From Pseudomonas bubulae (GTDB lineage Bacteria; Pseudomonadota; Gammaproteobacteria; Pseudomonadales; Pseudomonadaceae), in NCBI RefSeq assembly GCF_900618535.1, contig NZ_UYJA01000007.1:152270-216269 (forward strand): DNA of 64,000 bases, in the 5' to 3' direction. Made by a program: the position numbers and the translations under genes. Below the pieces are notes generated by a model. The model had not been told where the DNA came from. It made no database searches and worked only from the letters and a program-made list of their open reading frames with translations. Numbering within the stretch: position 1 is the first letter of the stretch; every line of letters begins with the position of its first letter. Positions 44,620 through 52,289 of the stretch are shown piece by piece.

Positions 44620-45507
44620 TCAGCGTAATTGCGCCTCGGCGAGGGTCAGTGTGCGTGGGATATTGGCGGCGTTCCAGTGGGCAATGCCCCAATCCAGCAC
44701 CTCACGCGGGGTAGCGTCGTTCAGGTGTTGCTCTGTTGTCTGACCCAGAGCACGCAAGGCCCGCAGCAGCAGCGGGGTGGCCTGATCCGGGGTCAGGGGC
44801 GGTGAGCGATAGGATTTGCCGAGTTTGTGGCCATCAGGCTGCACGATCAGCGGCACATGCAGATAGCGCGGTTGTGACAAACCCAGCAACTCTTGCAGGT
44901 AAAGTTGGCGCGGGGTGGAGTCGAGCAGGTCGGCGCCACGCACGATATCGGTCACACCCTGGGCGGCATCATCGAGCACCACCGCCAATTGGTAGGCATA
45001 GAGTCCGTCGCGGCGACGAATCACGAAATCACCGACATCGCGCCCCAGGTGCTGGCGGAACTCGCCCTGAACCCGGTCGGTGAAGGCATATTCCAGCTCA
45101 GGGACGCGAATGCGGATGGCTGCGTTATCCATTGAGTGCCCGGCATTGCGGCAAAAGCCGGGGTAAATGCCGTTGTAACCTTCCAGCTGTTTGCGTGAAC
45201 AGGTGCAGGCGTAGGCCAGGCCCATGCTGAACAGTCGGTTTAGCACGTGCGCATAGGCTTCGTGGCGCTCGCTTTGACGGACCAGTTCGCCGTCCCATTC
45301 AAAACCGTAGCGCTCAAGGGCATCGAGAATCGCGGCCTGGGCGCCGGGCATTTCCCGCGGCGGATCGAGATCTTCCATGCGCAGCAACCAGCGGCCACCT
45401 ACGGAGCGGGCATCGAGGTATGACGCAAGGGCGGCGACCAACGAGCCAAAATGCAGATGGCCACTGGGCGTTGGGGCGAAGCGCCCGATATAGGAGGGTG
45501 CAGTCAT
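44620..45507 (-). CDS. gluQ: Glutamyl-Q tRNA(Asp) synthetase
   Basis: A truncated GluRS paralogue that attaches glutamate to queuosine-34 of tRNA-Asp. The 295-residue product has the class I HIGH-type motif in GRFAPTPSGHLHFGSL and the zinc ligands CTCSRKQ...YPGFCR. The KMSKS equivalent is GHKLGKSYRSP, and there is no anticodon-binding domain. ATG at 45507. It lies downstream of dksA across a REP element, and the dksA-gluQ pair is widely conserved in gammaproteobacteria. Confidence 0.95.
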   Translation of the reverse strand: MTAPSYIGRFAPTPSGHLHFGSLVAALASYLDARSVGGRWLLRMEDLDPPREMPGAQAAILDALERYGFEWDGELVRQSERHEAYAHVLNRLFSMGLAYACTCSRKQLEGYNGIYPGFCRNAGHSMDNAAIRIRVPELEYAFTDRVQGEFRQHLGRDVGDFVIRRRDGLYAYQLAVVLDDAAQGVTDIVRGADLLDSTPRQLYLQELLGLSQPRYLHVPLIVQPDGHKLGKSYRSPPLTPDQATPLLLRALRALGQTTEQHLNDATPREVLDWGIAHWNAANIPRTLTLAEAQLR

Positions 45508-45526
45508 GGACGTGGGCCGATTTCTT

Positions 45527-45610
45527 GTGGGAGCGGGTTTGCTCGCGATGGGGCAACCCGGTTTTGAACCTTTGGCGCGGTGATGCTATCGCGAGCAAGC
45601 CCGCTCCCAC
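45527..45610. repeat. REP palindrome between dksA and gluQ
   Basis: GTGGGAGCGGGTTTGCTCG... (45527-45549) and its inverted copy (45588-45610) match over 23 bases with one mismatch, separated by 38 bases. It has the same outer GTGGGAGC arm as the REP at 31191. Confidence 0.92.
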
Positions 45611-45631
45611 GCAGGGCACTGAAATTTCACA

Positions 45632-45660
45632 AACAAAAATGGGGCGTTCGCACGCCCCAT
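45632..45660 (-). terminator. Terminator of dksA
   Basis: ATGGGGCGT and ACGCCCCAT form a 9-bp stem with a four-base loop (45639-45660). On the minus strand it is followed by TTTTTGTTT. Confidence 0.9.
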
Positions 45661-45676
45661 CTGGTCAAGTTGGCGA

Positions 45677-46117
45677 TTACTTGCCGACTTGTTTTTCCTT
45701 GATTTCAGCCAAGGTCTTGCAGTCTACGCACATGTCGGCAGTAGGGCGGGCCTCGAGTCGACGGATACCGATTTCGACGCCGCAGGATTCGCACCAGCCA
45801 TATTCTTCGTCTTCAATCAGTTGCAGCGTCTTGTCGATTTTCTTGATCAGCTTGCGCTCGCGATCGCGGGCGCGCAGTTCCAGGCTGAATTCTTCTTCCT
45901 GGCTCGCGCGGTCGGATGGGTCAGGAAAGTTTGCCGCTTCGTCTTTCATATGATCAACGGTGCGGTCGACTTCCTGCATCAAGTCCTGTTTCCACTTTTG
46001 CAGAATCTTGGTGAAGTGTTTACGCATGGGCTCGCCCATGTACTCTTCACCCTTCTTTTCAACGTAGGGTTCGAAGCCGCTAAGTTGAGTATTCTGTTGC
46101 TTTGCTTGTGTGGGCAT
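45677..46117 (-). CDS. dksA: RNA polymerase-binding transcription factor DksA
   Basis: Binds the secondary channel of RNA polymerase and, with ppGpp, represses rRNA promoters and activates amino-acid genes. The 146-residue product has the coiled coil with tip motif DxxDxA (residues 66-71) and a complete four-cysteine zinc finger (Cys109, Cys112, Cys130, Cys133). This distinguishes it from the zinc-free DksA2 paralogue. ATG at 46117 with AGAGGCGG upstream. Likely targets include the rrn-type promoters at the end of this window. Confidence 0.97.
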   Translation of the reverse strand: MPTQAKQQNTQLSGFEPYVEKKGEEYMGEPMRKHFTKILQKWKQDLMQEVDRTVDHMKDEAANFPDPSDRASQEEEFSLELRARDRERKLIKKIDKTLQLIEDEEYGWCESCGVEIGIRRLEARPTADMCVDCKTLAEIKEKQVGK

Positions 46118-46439
46118 GAAATGGACCGCCTCTCATTCTTCTAATCCATTGCGCAGGATTGCAACATCACCGACACCTGCCGGCCCTGCGGCTGCAAGCG
46201 GGCGAACTTACCAGATCAAATCGGGCTGCGCTACTCCCGCATGTCCAGCCCGTTCTCAGGGTATGTGTGCAGAGCCTGTGGTGCTTGAGATTAGTGGCTA
46301 ATTAATAATTTTAGTCGAGCTATGACTAAAGGCCGGGTTGTTTGGTTCTATCGGCAAGTGGGCTAAGACCGTAATTAGCTCTCTCTTATAGCACTGCTTG
46401 GGTAGAATCGGCTTTTTGCTTACCCAGGAAGGCAGGCTC
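46118..46439. promoter_or_regulatory. Divergent promoter region dksA / aminotransferase
   Basis: A 322-base spacer with no supported gene. An AT-rich block at 46295-46330 contains TTTAGTC (46310-46316), seven bases, GACTAAA (46324-46330), a symmetrical operator-like palindrome. It must hold the dksA promoter (minus) and that of the aminotransferase (plus). The candidate -10 TAGAAT near 46403-46408 serves the latter. Confidence 0.5.
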
Positions 46440-47612
46440 ATGGCTCAGTCATACAGTGCGCGCAGCCGCGCAATCGAACCGTTCCACGTGATGGCGTTGT
46501 TGGCGCGGGCCAATGAGTTGCAGGCTGCCGGGCACGATGTGATTCACCTGGAAATCGGCGAGCCGGACTTCACCACGGCCGAGCCGATCATTGCTGCCGG
46601 CCAGGCTGCCCTGGCCGCCGGCAAAACCCGTTATACCGCCGCCCGTGGCCTGCCGGAACTGCGTGAAGCGATCAGCGGGTTTTACCGGCAGCGCTATGGC
46701 TTGAATATCGACCCCGGGCGAATTCTTATAACGCCCGGTGGTTCTGGTGCCCTGTTACTGGCTTCCAGCCTGCTGGTTGATCCGGGTAAACACTGGTTGC
46801 TAGCAGACCCAGGCTACCCATGTAACCGACATTTCCTGCGTTTGGTAGAGGGGGCGGCCCAACTGGTGCCTGTAGGTCCCGATGTGCGCTATCAACTCAC
46901 AGCCGAACTGGTCGAACGCCACTGGAACCAGGACAGCGTAGGCGCGCTGGTGGCGTCCCCGGCCAATCCGACCGGCACACTGTTGAGTCGTGACGAACTG
47001 GCAGCCCTGTCTGCAGCGGTCAAGGCCCGCAATGGGCATCTGGTGGTGGATGAGATCTATCACGGCCTGACCTATGGCTGTGATGCGGCGAGCGTGCTGG
47101 AAGTTGATGACAGCGCGTTTGTGCTTAATAGTTTTTCCAAGTATTTCGGCATGACCGGCTGGCGCCTGGGCTGGCTGGTGGCGCCGCCTGAGGCAGTGGC
47201 CGACCTGGAGAAACTCGCACAGAATCTCTATATCAGCGCGCCAAGCATGGCCCAGTACGCAGCATTGGCCTGCTTCGAACCGCAGACCCTGGCGATTCTG
47301 GAAGAGCGTCGGGCCGAGTTTGGCCGTCGTCGCGATTTTCTGTTGCCGGCCTTGCGCGAGCTGGGCTTTGGCATTGCGGTTGAGCCTGAAGGTGCGTTTT
47401 ACCTGTATGCCGACATCAGCGCGTTTGGCGGTGATGCCTTCGCGTTTTGTCAGCATTTTCTGGAAACCCAGCACATCGCCTTTACCCCAGGCCTGGATTT
47501 CGGCCGTTACAAATCCGGGCATCACGTACGCTTTGCCTATACCCAAAATTTGCCACGCCTGCAGGAAGCTGTTGAGCGGATTGCCCGTGGCCTCAAGAAC
47601 TGGAAGGGCTGA
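46440..47612 (+). CDS. PLP-dependent aminotransferase (class I/II)
   Basis: The 390-residue product is a fold-type I aminotransferase: IHLEIGEPDFTTAEPI at the N-terminus, TPGGSGALLLASSLL, SPANPTGTLL, and the PLP lysine Lys234 in LNSFSKYFGMTGWRLGW. A C-terminal Arg in KSGHHVRFAYTQ binds the substrate carboxylate. The amino-acid specificity cannot be told from sequence. ATG at 46440 with AGGAAGGCAGG upstream. A longer frame from 46398 lacks conservation. Its TGA overlaps the sfsA start. Confidence 0.92.
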   Translation: MAQSYSARSRAIEPFHVMALLARANELQAAGHDVIHLEIGEPDFTTAEPIIAAGQAALAAGKTRYTAARGLPELREAISGFYRQRYGLNIDPGRILITPGGSGALLLASSLLVDPGKHWLLADPGYPCNRHFLRLVEGAAQLVPVGPDVRYQLTAELVERHWNQDSVGALVASPANPTGTLLSRDELAALSAAVKARNGHLVVDEIYHGLTYGCDAASVLEVDDSAFVLNSFSKYFGMTGWRLGWLVAPPEAVADLEKLAQNLYISAPSMAQYAALACFEPQTLAILEERRAEFGRRRDFLLPALRELGFGIAVEPEGAFYLYADISAFGGDAFAFCQHFLETQHIAFTPGLDFGRYKSGHHVRFAYTQNLPRLQEAVERIARGLKNWKG

Positions 47613-48319
47613 TGCGTTTTTCACCTGAACTGGAAGAAGGGCGCCTGATCAAGCGCTATAAGCGCTTTTTGGCGGATATCGAAACCAGCGCCGGCGAATT
47701 GATGACCATCCACTGCCCGAACACCGGTTCCATGCTCAATTGCATGGTCGAGGGTGGTCAGGTGTGGTTCAGTCGTTCCAACGACCCCAAACGCAAGTTG
47801 CCGGGTACCTGGGAAATCAGCCAAACCCCGCAAGGACGGCTGGCGTGCGTGAACACCGGGCGCGCCAATCACTTGATCGAAGAGGCGCTGCTGGCCGGGG
47901 TGATTACCGAGCTGGAGGGTTTTACCGCGCTCAAGCGCGAGGTCCCTTACGGGCAGGAAAAAAGTCGCATCGATTTTCGCCTTGAGTACCCGCAGGGCTT
48001 TGCCTATGTCGAGGTCAAGAGTGTCACCCTGGGGTTTGACGGTTCCCGTGTCGCGGCATTTCCGGATGCCGTGACCCAGCGTGGCGCCAAGCATCTGCGC
48101 GAGCTGGCGACCCTGGCGAAGGAGGGCGTGCGTGCAGTGCAGTTGTATTGCGTCAACCTGACGGGGATCGATGCGGTGCGTCCGGCTGAAGAAATCGACC
48201 CGGGTTATGCCGCTGCCCTGCGCGAGGCTGTGGCGGCCGGGGTGCAGGTGCTGGCTTATGGGGTCAGCCTGACATCGGATGCTGTAGTGGTTGATCGCCG
48301 TCTAGACGTCATCCTCTGA
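47612..48319 (+). CDS. sfsA: SfsA family protein (sugar fermentation stimulation)
   Basis: The 235-residue product matches SfsA along its length: RRYKRFLADIE-like start, HCPNTGSMLNC, SRIDFRLEYPQGFAYVEVKSVTL and FPDAVTQRGAKHLREL. The PD-(D/E)xK-like core suggests nucleic-acid binding or cleavage. The E. coli name reflects a genetic effect on maltose use, and the molecular role is unclear. It overlaps the aminotransferase stop by one base (TGATG) and its 3' end overlaps the opposing Rieske gene by 18 bases. Confidence 0.94.
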   Translation: MRFSPELEEGRLIKRYKRFLADIETSAGELMTIHCPNTGSMLNCMVEGGQVWFSRSNDPKRKLPGTWEISQTPQGRLACVNTGRANHLIEEALLAGVITELEGFTALKREVPYGQEKSRIDFRLEYPQGFAYVEVKSVTLGFDGSRVAAFPDAVTQRGAKHLRELATLAKEGVRAVQLYCVNLTGIDAVRPAEEIDPGYAAALREAVAAGVQVLAYGVSLTSDAVVVDRRLDVIL

Positions 48320-48640
48320 GGCTTGCGGTGTAATCCAGATCCCTTGGCTGTCTTCACGGCAGTCGAGGGCTGTCAGAAATTGTCCCGCGCAGGGCCCAGC
48401 CACGCATTCCCCGCTTTCGATCAGGAACAATGCTGCGTGGGTTGAACACTGGATCAGGCTGGCGCTGGGATCGAGAAACTGGTCGGGTTGCCATTCCAGT
48501 GCCACCCCGCGATGGGGACAGCGGTTTTTGTAGGCATACACCCGGCCCTCCCGGCGAGTGATCAGCAGCCGCACTTCATCCAGCTCAAAGCCACGGCTGG
48601 TACCTTCGCTCAGTGCATGCGATGAGCATAAAAACTTCAT
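48302..48640 (-). CDS. Small Rieske [2Fe-2S] protein
   Basis: A 112-residue stand-alone Rieske protein. The cluster ligands are Cys41 and His43 (CPHRG), then Cys65 and His68 (CSTHAALF). It has the layout of small ferredoxin-like Rieske subunits, but no partner oxygenase is nearby, so the electron acceptor is unknown. It is transcribed convergently with sfsA (18-base 3' overlap) and divergently from hmuT. Confidence 0.88.
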   Translation of the reverse strand: MKFLCSSHALSEGTSRGFELDEVRLLITRREGRVYAYKNRCPHRGVALEWQPDQFLDPSASLIQCSTHAALFLIESGECVAGPCAGQFLTALDCREDSQGIWITPQASEDDV

Positions 48641-48709
48641 GACAATCCTTAATAACAGCTAAACGGTTGAGTCGATGACGGGTTTCTGAGCGGGTTAACA
48701 GGTTGACGT

Positions 48710-48728
48710 GCAAATGCAAACAATTATC
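48710..48728 (+). promoter_or_regulatory. Fur-box-like site upstream of hmuT
   Basis: GCAAATGCAAACAATTATC matches 13 of 19 positions of the Fur consensus (GATAATGATAATCATTATC), about 80 bases before hmuT. The context, a heme transporter, supports iron regulation. Confidence 0.55.
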
Positions 48729-48806
48729 AAATGGCGGCTTGCTCTGCATGTGCTGTTTTCACAGCGTGAAAATTGTGAGCCCTCTTTATTCAAGGAAAGC
48801 CTCTGT

Positions 48807-49682
48807 ATGCGCCTGAGTACCCGCCTGATTACGTTCTGTGCAGGCCTTATGATCAGTCATGTCAGCCTGGCTGGCGAGTTGCCACAACGTTGGGTCAGCG
48901 CCGGAGGAGCGCTTTCGGAGTGGGTCAGCGTATTGGGTGCGGAGTCTAAATTGGTTGGGGTCGATACCACCAGCCAGCATCCTGAATCACTCAAATCGCT
49001 GCCCAGTATCGGCTATCAGCGCCAACTCTCGGCAGAAGGTGTCCTGAGCCTGAAGCCGGATGTGCTGATCGGCACTGAAGAAATGGGCCCGGCCGCGGTG
49101 TTGTTGCAGATTCGCGGTGCCGGTGTGCCGGTGGAGATGTTTTCGGCCCAGGCAGACCTTGCCAGCCTTGAGGGCACCTTGCAGCATTTGGGGCGCCTGC
49201 TGGGGGATGAGGCGCAGGCAGCGCAAGTGTTCAAGGACTACCAGCAGCAACTGGAAGAGCATCAACAGCAGGTCAAGGCCGCACAAGCCAGTCATCAGGC
49301 ACCCGGGGTATTGCTACTGTTGGGCCATGCCGGTGGTAAACCGATGATTGCTGGCAAAGATACGGCGGCGGACTGGCTGCTGACGCAAGCGGGGGGACAT
49401 AACCTGGCGACCCACAGCGGTTACAAGCCGTTTTCTGTGGAAGCGCTGGCGGGGCTCAACCCTGAAGTGCTGGTATTTGCCGATCGCAGCCTGACCGGTG
49501 AGGCGGCGCGCAAAGCGCTTATGAAAGAAAACCCGGTACTGGCATCTATACGCGCCGCTAAAAATGGCCGTGTCTATGAGCTGGACCCGACGCTGCTGGT
49601 GGGTGGCCTGGGGCCGCGTCTGCCGGAACGCCTGAAGCAACTGACGGCTGAGTTCTATCCCGCGGTTCCGGTCAGCCAATGA
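48807..49682 (+). CDS. hmuT: Heme ABC transporter, periplasmic heme-binding protein
   Basis: Captures heme in the periplasm and passes it to HmuUV (PhuT in P. aeruginosa). The 291-residue product has a signal peptide (MRLSTRLITFCAGLMISHVSLAG) and a class III binding-protein fold (RWVSAGGALSEWVSVLGAESKLVGVDTTSQHPE, LKPDVLIGTEEMGP). Start at ATG 48807 with CAAGGAAAG 15 bases before it. An in-frame start at 48708 would bury the signal peptide. Its stop overlaps the permease start as ATGA. Confidence 0.93.
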   Translation: MRLSTRLITFCAGLMISHVSLAGELPQRWVSAGGALSEWVSVLGAESKLVGVDTTSQHPESLKSLPSIGYQRQLSAEGVLSLKPDVLIGTEEMGPAAVLLQIRGAGVPVEMFSAQADLASLEGTLQHLGRLLGDEAQAAQVFKDYQQQLEEHQQQVKAAQASHQAPGVLLLLGHAGGKPMIAGKDTAADWLLTQAGGHNLATHSGYKPFSVEALAGLNPEVLVFADRSLTGEAARKALMKENPVLASIRAAKNGRVYELDPTLLVGGLGPRLPERLKQLTAEFYPAVPVSQ

Positions 49683-50716
49683 GGACGTTGGTTAAACCCC
49701 GGGCCCTGTTTACAGGTTTGAGCGCGTTGTGCCTGTTGTCGATCTGGCTGTCGCTGGCACTGGGGCCGGTGAGCCTGCCGTTGTTTGACACCTTGCGCGC
49801 GGCACTGCGCCTGATCGGGGTGCCGATTGCGGGTGAAGGCCTGGAGCAGGCCGAATTGATCCTGGGGCAGATCCGCTTGCCGCGAACCTTGTTGGGGCTG
49901 GCGGTGGGTGGCGTGCTGGCGCTCTCAGGTGTAGCCATGCAGGGGTTGTTTCGCAACCCGCTGGCCGATCCGGGGTTGGTCGGCGTATCCAGCGGTGCCG
50001 CCCTCGGGGCGGCGATCGCGATTGTCGGCGGGGCTGCTTTTGGCGGGTTGCCGGAAGTGATGGGCCCGTACCTGCTGTCGCTGTGTGCGTTTATCGGTGG
50101 TTTGGGGGTGACGGCGCTGGTGTATCGGTTGGGCCGGCGCAACGGTCAGACCAATGTGGCGGTGATGTTGCTTGCGGGCATTGCCCTGACAGCCTTGGCT
50201 GGTTCTGCTGTGGGTTTGTTTACCTATCTCGCCGATGACGCGACCTTGCGCACCCTGACATTCTGGAACCTGGGCAGTCTCAATGGCGCCAGCTATGCAC
50301 GGCTGTGGCCACTGTTGATTGTGACGGTGGGGGTCGCACTGTGGCTCCCCCGGCGGGCGAACGCGCTCAATGCACTGCTGTTGGGGGAATCCGAAGCCAA
50401 TCACCTGGGCATCGACGTTGAAGGCCTGAAGCGCGAACTGGTGTTCTGCACGGCCCTGGGGGTGGGGGCCGCTGTGGCAGCGGCAGGCATGATTGGCTTT
50501 ATCGGGCTGGTGGTGCCGCATCTGGTACGACTGCTGGCGGGGCCTGATCACCGGGTGCTGTTGCCTGCTTCGGTACTGGCGGGGGCCACCTTGTTGCTGT
50601 TTGCCGACTTGATCGCTCGCCTGGCGCTGGCGCCAGCCGAACTGCCCATCGGGATTGTTACTGCGTTTCTCGGTGCACCTTTCTTCCTGTATTTGCTGAT
50701 GCGAGGACGCCACTGA
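49679..50716 (+). CDS. hmuU: Heme ABC transporter permease (FecCD family)
   Basis: Inner-membrane permease of the heme importer. The 345-residue product has about ten hydrophobic helices and FecCD motifs: LGQIRLPRTLLGLAVGGVLALSGVAMQGLFRNPLADPGLVGVSSGAALGA reads as the classic entry region, and GFIGLVVPHLVRLLAGPDHR faces the ATPase. It overlaps both neighbours (ATGA with hmuT, TGATG with hmuV), a tightly coupled three-gene transporter. Confidence 0.94.
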   Translation: MRTLVKPRALFTGLSALCLLSIWLSLALGPVSLPLFDTLRAALRLIGVPIAGEGLEQAELILGQIRLPRTLLGLAVGGVLALSGVAMQGLFRNPLADPGLVGVSSGAALGAAIAIVGGAAFGGLPEVMGPYLLSLCAFIGGLGVTALVYRLGRRNGQTNVAVMLLAGIALTALAGSAVGLFTYLADDATLRTLTFWNLGSLNGASYARLWPLLIVTVGVALWLPRRANALNALLLGESEANHLGIDVEGLKRELVFCTALGVGAAVAAAGMIGFIGLVVPHLVRLLAGPDHRVLLPASVLAGATLLLFADLIARLALAPAELPIGIVTAFLGAPFFLYLLMRGRH

Positions 50717-51483
50717 TGCTGCGTACGGAAAACCTGCAGATCCGTCGCGATCAGAAAATCGTGCTGGCGGATGTCACCCTTGATGTACGCCCGGGGGAAG
50801 TACTGGGTGTGCTAGGCCCCAATGGCGCGGGTAAAAGTACCCTGCTGGCGGCCTTGTGCGGGGAGCTGGCGCCGAGTGGCGGGCAGGTCTGGCTGGATGA
50901 GCTGGCCTTGAGCCACTGGAAGGGCGCGCAGCGGGCACAACGCCTCGCTGTCCTGCCGCAAACCTCGACCCTGGATTTTGCCTTTCGCGTTGAAGAAGTG
51001 GTGGGCATGGGCCGACTGCCTCATCAGACGGGTCGCACTCGCGACGCCGAAATAATCCATGAGGCATTGCAGGCCGCCGATGTTGAGCATCTTGCGGGGC
51101 GCAGCTACCTGGCCTTATCGGGGGGCGAGCGTCAGCGTGTGCATCTGGCACGGGTACTGGCGCAATTATGGCCGGGGCAAAACGGGCAGACCCTGTTGCT
51201 TGATGAACCCACTTCAATGCTCGACCCCTTGCATCAGCACACCACGCTCAAGGCCATTCGGGCATTTGCTGATCGCGGCGCCGCGGTGTTGATCATCCTG
51301 CATGACCTTAACCTGGCGGCGCGTTACTGTGACCGCTTGCTCTTGCTGGAACAGGGGCGCCCACGGGCTCTGGATTGCCCGCAAGCGGTATTGCAGCCGG
51401 ATGAACTCAAGGCCGTGTTTGGGCTCGATGTTTTAGTGCAGCCGCACCCGGAGCTGGGTTGCCCGATGGTAATTGCTCGATGA
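50716..51483 (+). CDS. hmuV: Heme ABC transporter ATP-binding protein
   Basis: ATPase subunit powering heme import. The 255-residue product has Walker A GPNGAGKST, the Q-loop in LPQTST, the family signature LSGGERQRVHLARVLAQL, Walker B LLLDEPTSMLD and the H-loop ILHDLNLA. It ends the hmuTUV operon. The TonB-dependent receptor and cytosolic PhuS-type partner are not in this window. Confidence 0.95.
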   Translation: MLRTENLQIRRDQKIVLADVTLDVRPGEVLGVLGPNGAGKSTLLAALCGELAPSGGQVWLDELALSHWKGAQRAQRLAVLPQTSTLDFAFRVEEVVGMGRLPHQTGRTRDAEIIHEALQAADVEHLAGRSYLALSGGERQRVHLARVLAQLWPGQNGQTLLLDEPTSMLDPLHQHTTLKAIRAFADRGAAVLIILHDLNLAARYCDRLLLLEQGRPRALDCPQAVLQPDELKAVFGLDVLVQPHPELGCPMVIAR

Positions 51484-51510
51484 GCAGCCGCCCAAGCACT
51501 TTTCCACAGG

Positions 51511-51625
51511 CAAAAAAAGACCCGGCAAGAGCCGGGTCAAATAACCGTGATTAGCCTGATGAGGAGATTTTCTGAGAGTCCGAACCAAGGGCCTTTCAGA
51601 AGATCGACTGGTCTCGCGACCAGAT
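51511..51625 (-). ncRNA. prrF: PrrF-type iron-responsive small RNA
   Basis: PrrF RNAs base-pair with and repress mRNAs for iron-using proteins under iron starvation. The minus strand from about 51625 to 51511 (some 115 bases) has a 5' hairpin CTGGTC-GCGA-GACCAG (51623-51608). It contains the hallmark single-stranded core CTCCTCATCAGGCTAATCAC (51567-51548) and ends in GACCCGGC-TCTT-GCCGGGTC followed by seven T (51538-51512). It lies beside a heme-uptake operon, as prrF does beside phu genes in P. aeruginosa, but only one copy is present here. Confidence 0.94.
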
Positions 51626-51631
51626 GGCGTA

Positions 51632-51659
51632 ATCATAACAATTCTCATTACCAAGTCAA
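51632..51659 (-). promoter_or_regulatory. Fur-controlled sigma-70 promoter of prrF
   Basis: On the minus strand a -35 TTGACT (51659-51654) and a -10 TATGAT (51637-51632) are 16 bases apart. A Fur-box-like sequence GGTAATGAGAATTGTTATG (51652-51634, 14 of 19 consensus positions) covers the spacer and -10. Iron-loaded Fur would block polymerase. Confidence 0.88.
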
Positions 51660-51704
51660 CAACTGTTTTTTACCGTTCATCGTGTTCGTTGCCAGCCTGC
51701 CGTA

Positions 51705-51977
51705 TCAGGCCTTTTTCAGTGTGGCCAGATGCTCGACTTGCTGATTGAGGGCCTCTTTGCGTTCTGCAGGAATATCGTTCCAGTGAACATCCAGCAGGGC
51801 ACCTTCGATAGCATATAAAAGTACTTTGGAGGCTCTGAACCCTCGTGCCTTCACCGCCCGGTAGGCATCCACTGCGCCCAGGCGCTTCAAGTCCGCGGCA
51901 CTGTGAATGCCAACAGCGTGCAGCCATTGTGAAGAAGTCTTGCCAAGATTTTTCAAATGCTGGAGTTCATCGTTCAT
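51705..51977 (-). CDS. TfoX C-terminal-domain protein
   Basis: The 90-residue product matches the TfoX/Sxy C-terminal helix-hairpin-helix-like domain: LKNLGKTSSQWLHAVGIHSAADLKRLGAVDAYRAVKARGF...LLYAIEGALLDVHW. The N-terminal competence-regulator domain is absent, and stand-alone forms are common in pseudomonads. Function is unknown. ATG at 51977 with AAGGAGAG upstream. It lies directly upstream of prrF on the same strand, but prrF has its own promoter. Confidence 0.85.
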   Translation of the reverse strand: MNDELQHLKNLGKTSSQWLHAVGIHSAADLKRLGAVDAYRAVKARGFRASKVLLYAIEGALLDVHWNDIPAERKEALNQQVEHLATLKKA

Positions 51978-52289
51978 CAGCTCTCCTTGCGACGGCGTGA
52001 GCTCAGCGTTTACGGGGTATGTTGACTCTATTGAGTGTAGCGCTCAGTAGGAAATTCGTAGTCCGTTAGTCGGTTTTGGAACAAGGCGGAGTTGGAATTG
52101 AGCGAATGTGCTGTAGTAAGGCGCAAATCAGTTCCCTGGACCCAAGAGGGTAGAGCGCCCATGGCCATTCAATCGACCTTGGCGACTGTGAAACGCCAGC
52201 GCCGGAGCTGATGTCGTATTTGTGTTAACGGGCGATGTTACGCAGGTAAACGCCGTGAAACCGTTGCGGTTCCACGGCGAACATGGACC
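51978..52289. other. 312-bp spacer; inverted repeats, no gene
   Basis: No supported coding region. CTATTGAG (52028-52035) and CTCAGTAG (52043-52050) form an imperfect repeat just upstream of the TfoX-C gene and may mark its promoter or operator. The 52080-52200 stretch shows no recognisable element. A terminator lies at the right end. Confidence 0.5.
52251..52279 (-). terminator. Terminator of the two-domain kinase gene
   Basis: CGCCGTGAAACCG (52251-52263) and CGGTTCCACGGCG (52267-52279) pair over 13 bases with one mismatch. On the minus strand the stem is followed by TTTACC. Strong stem, short T-tract. Confidence 0.7.

Noticed and set aside
46110..46301. Small plus-strand frame in the dksA/aminotransferase spacer
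   Set aside because: No ribosome site, Cys/Pro/Arg-rich low-credibility product, and it overlaps the dksA 5' end.
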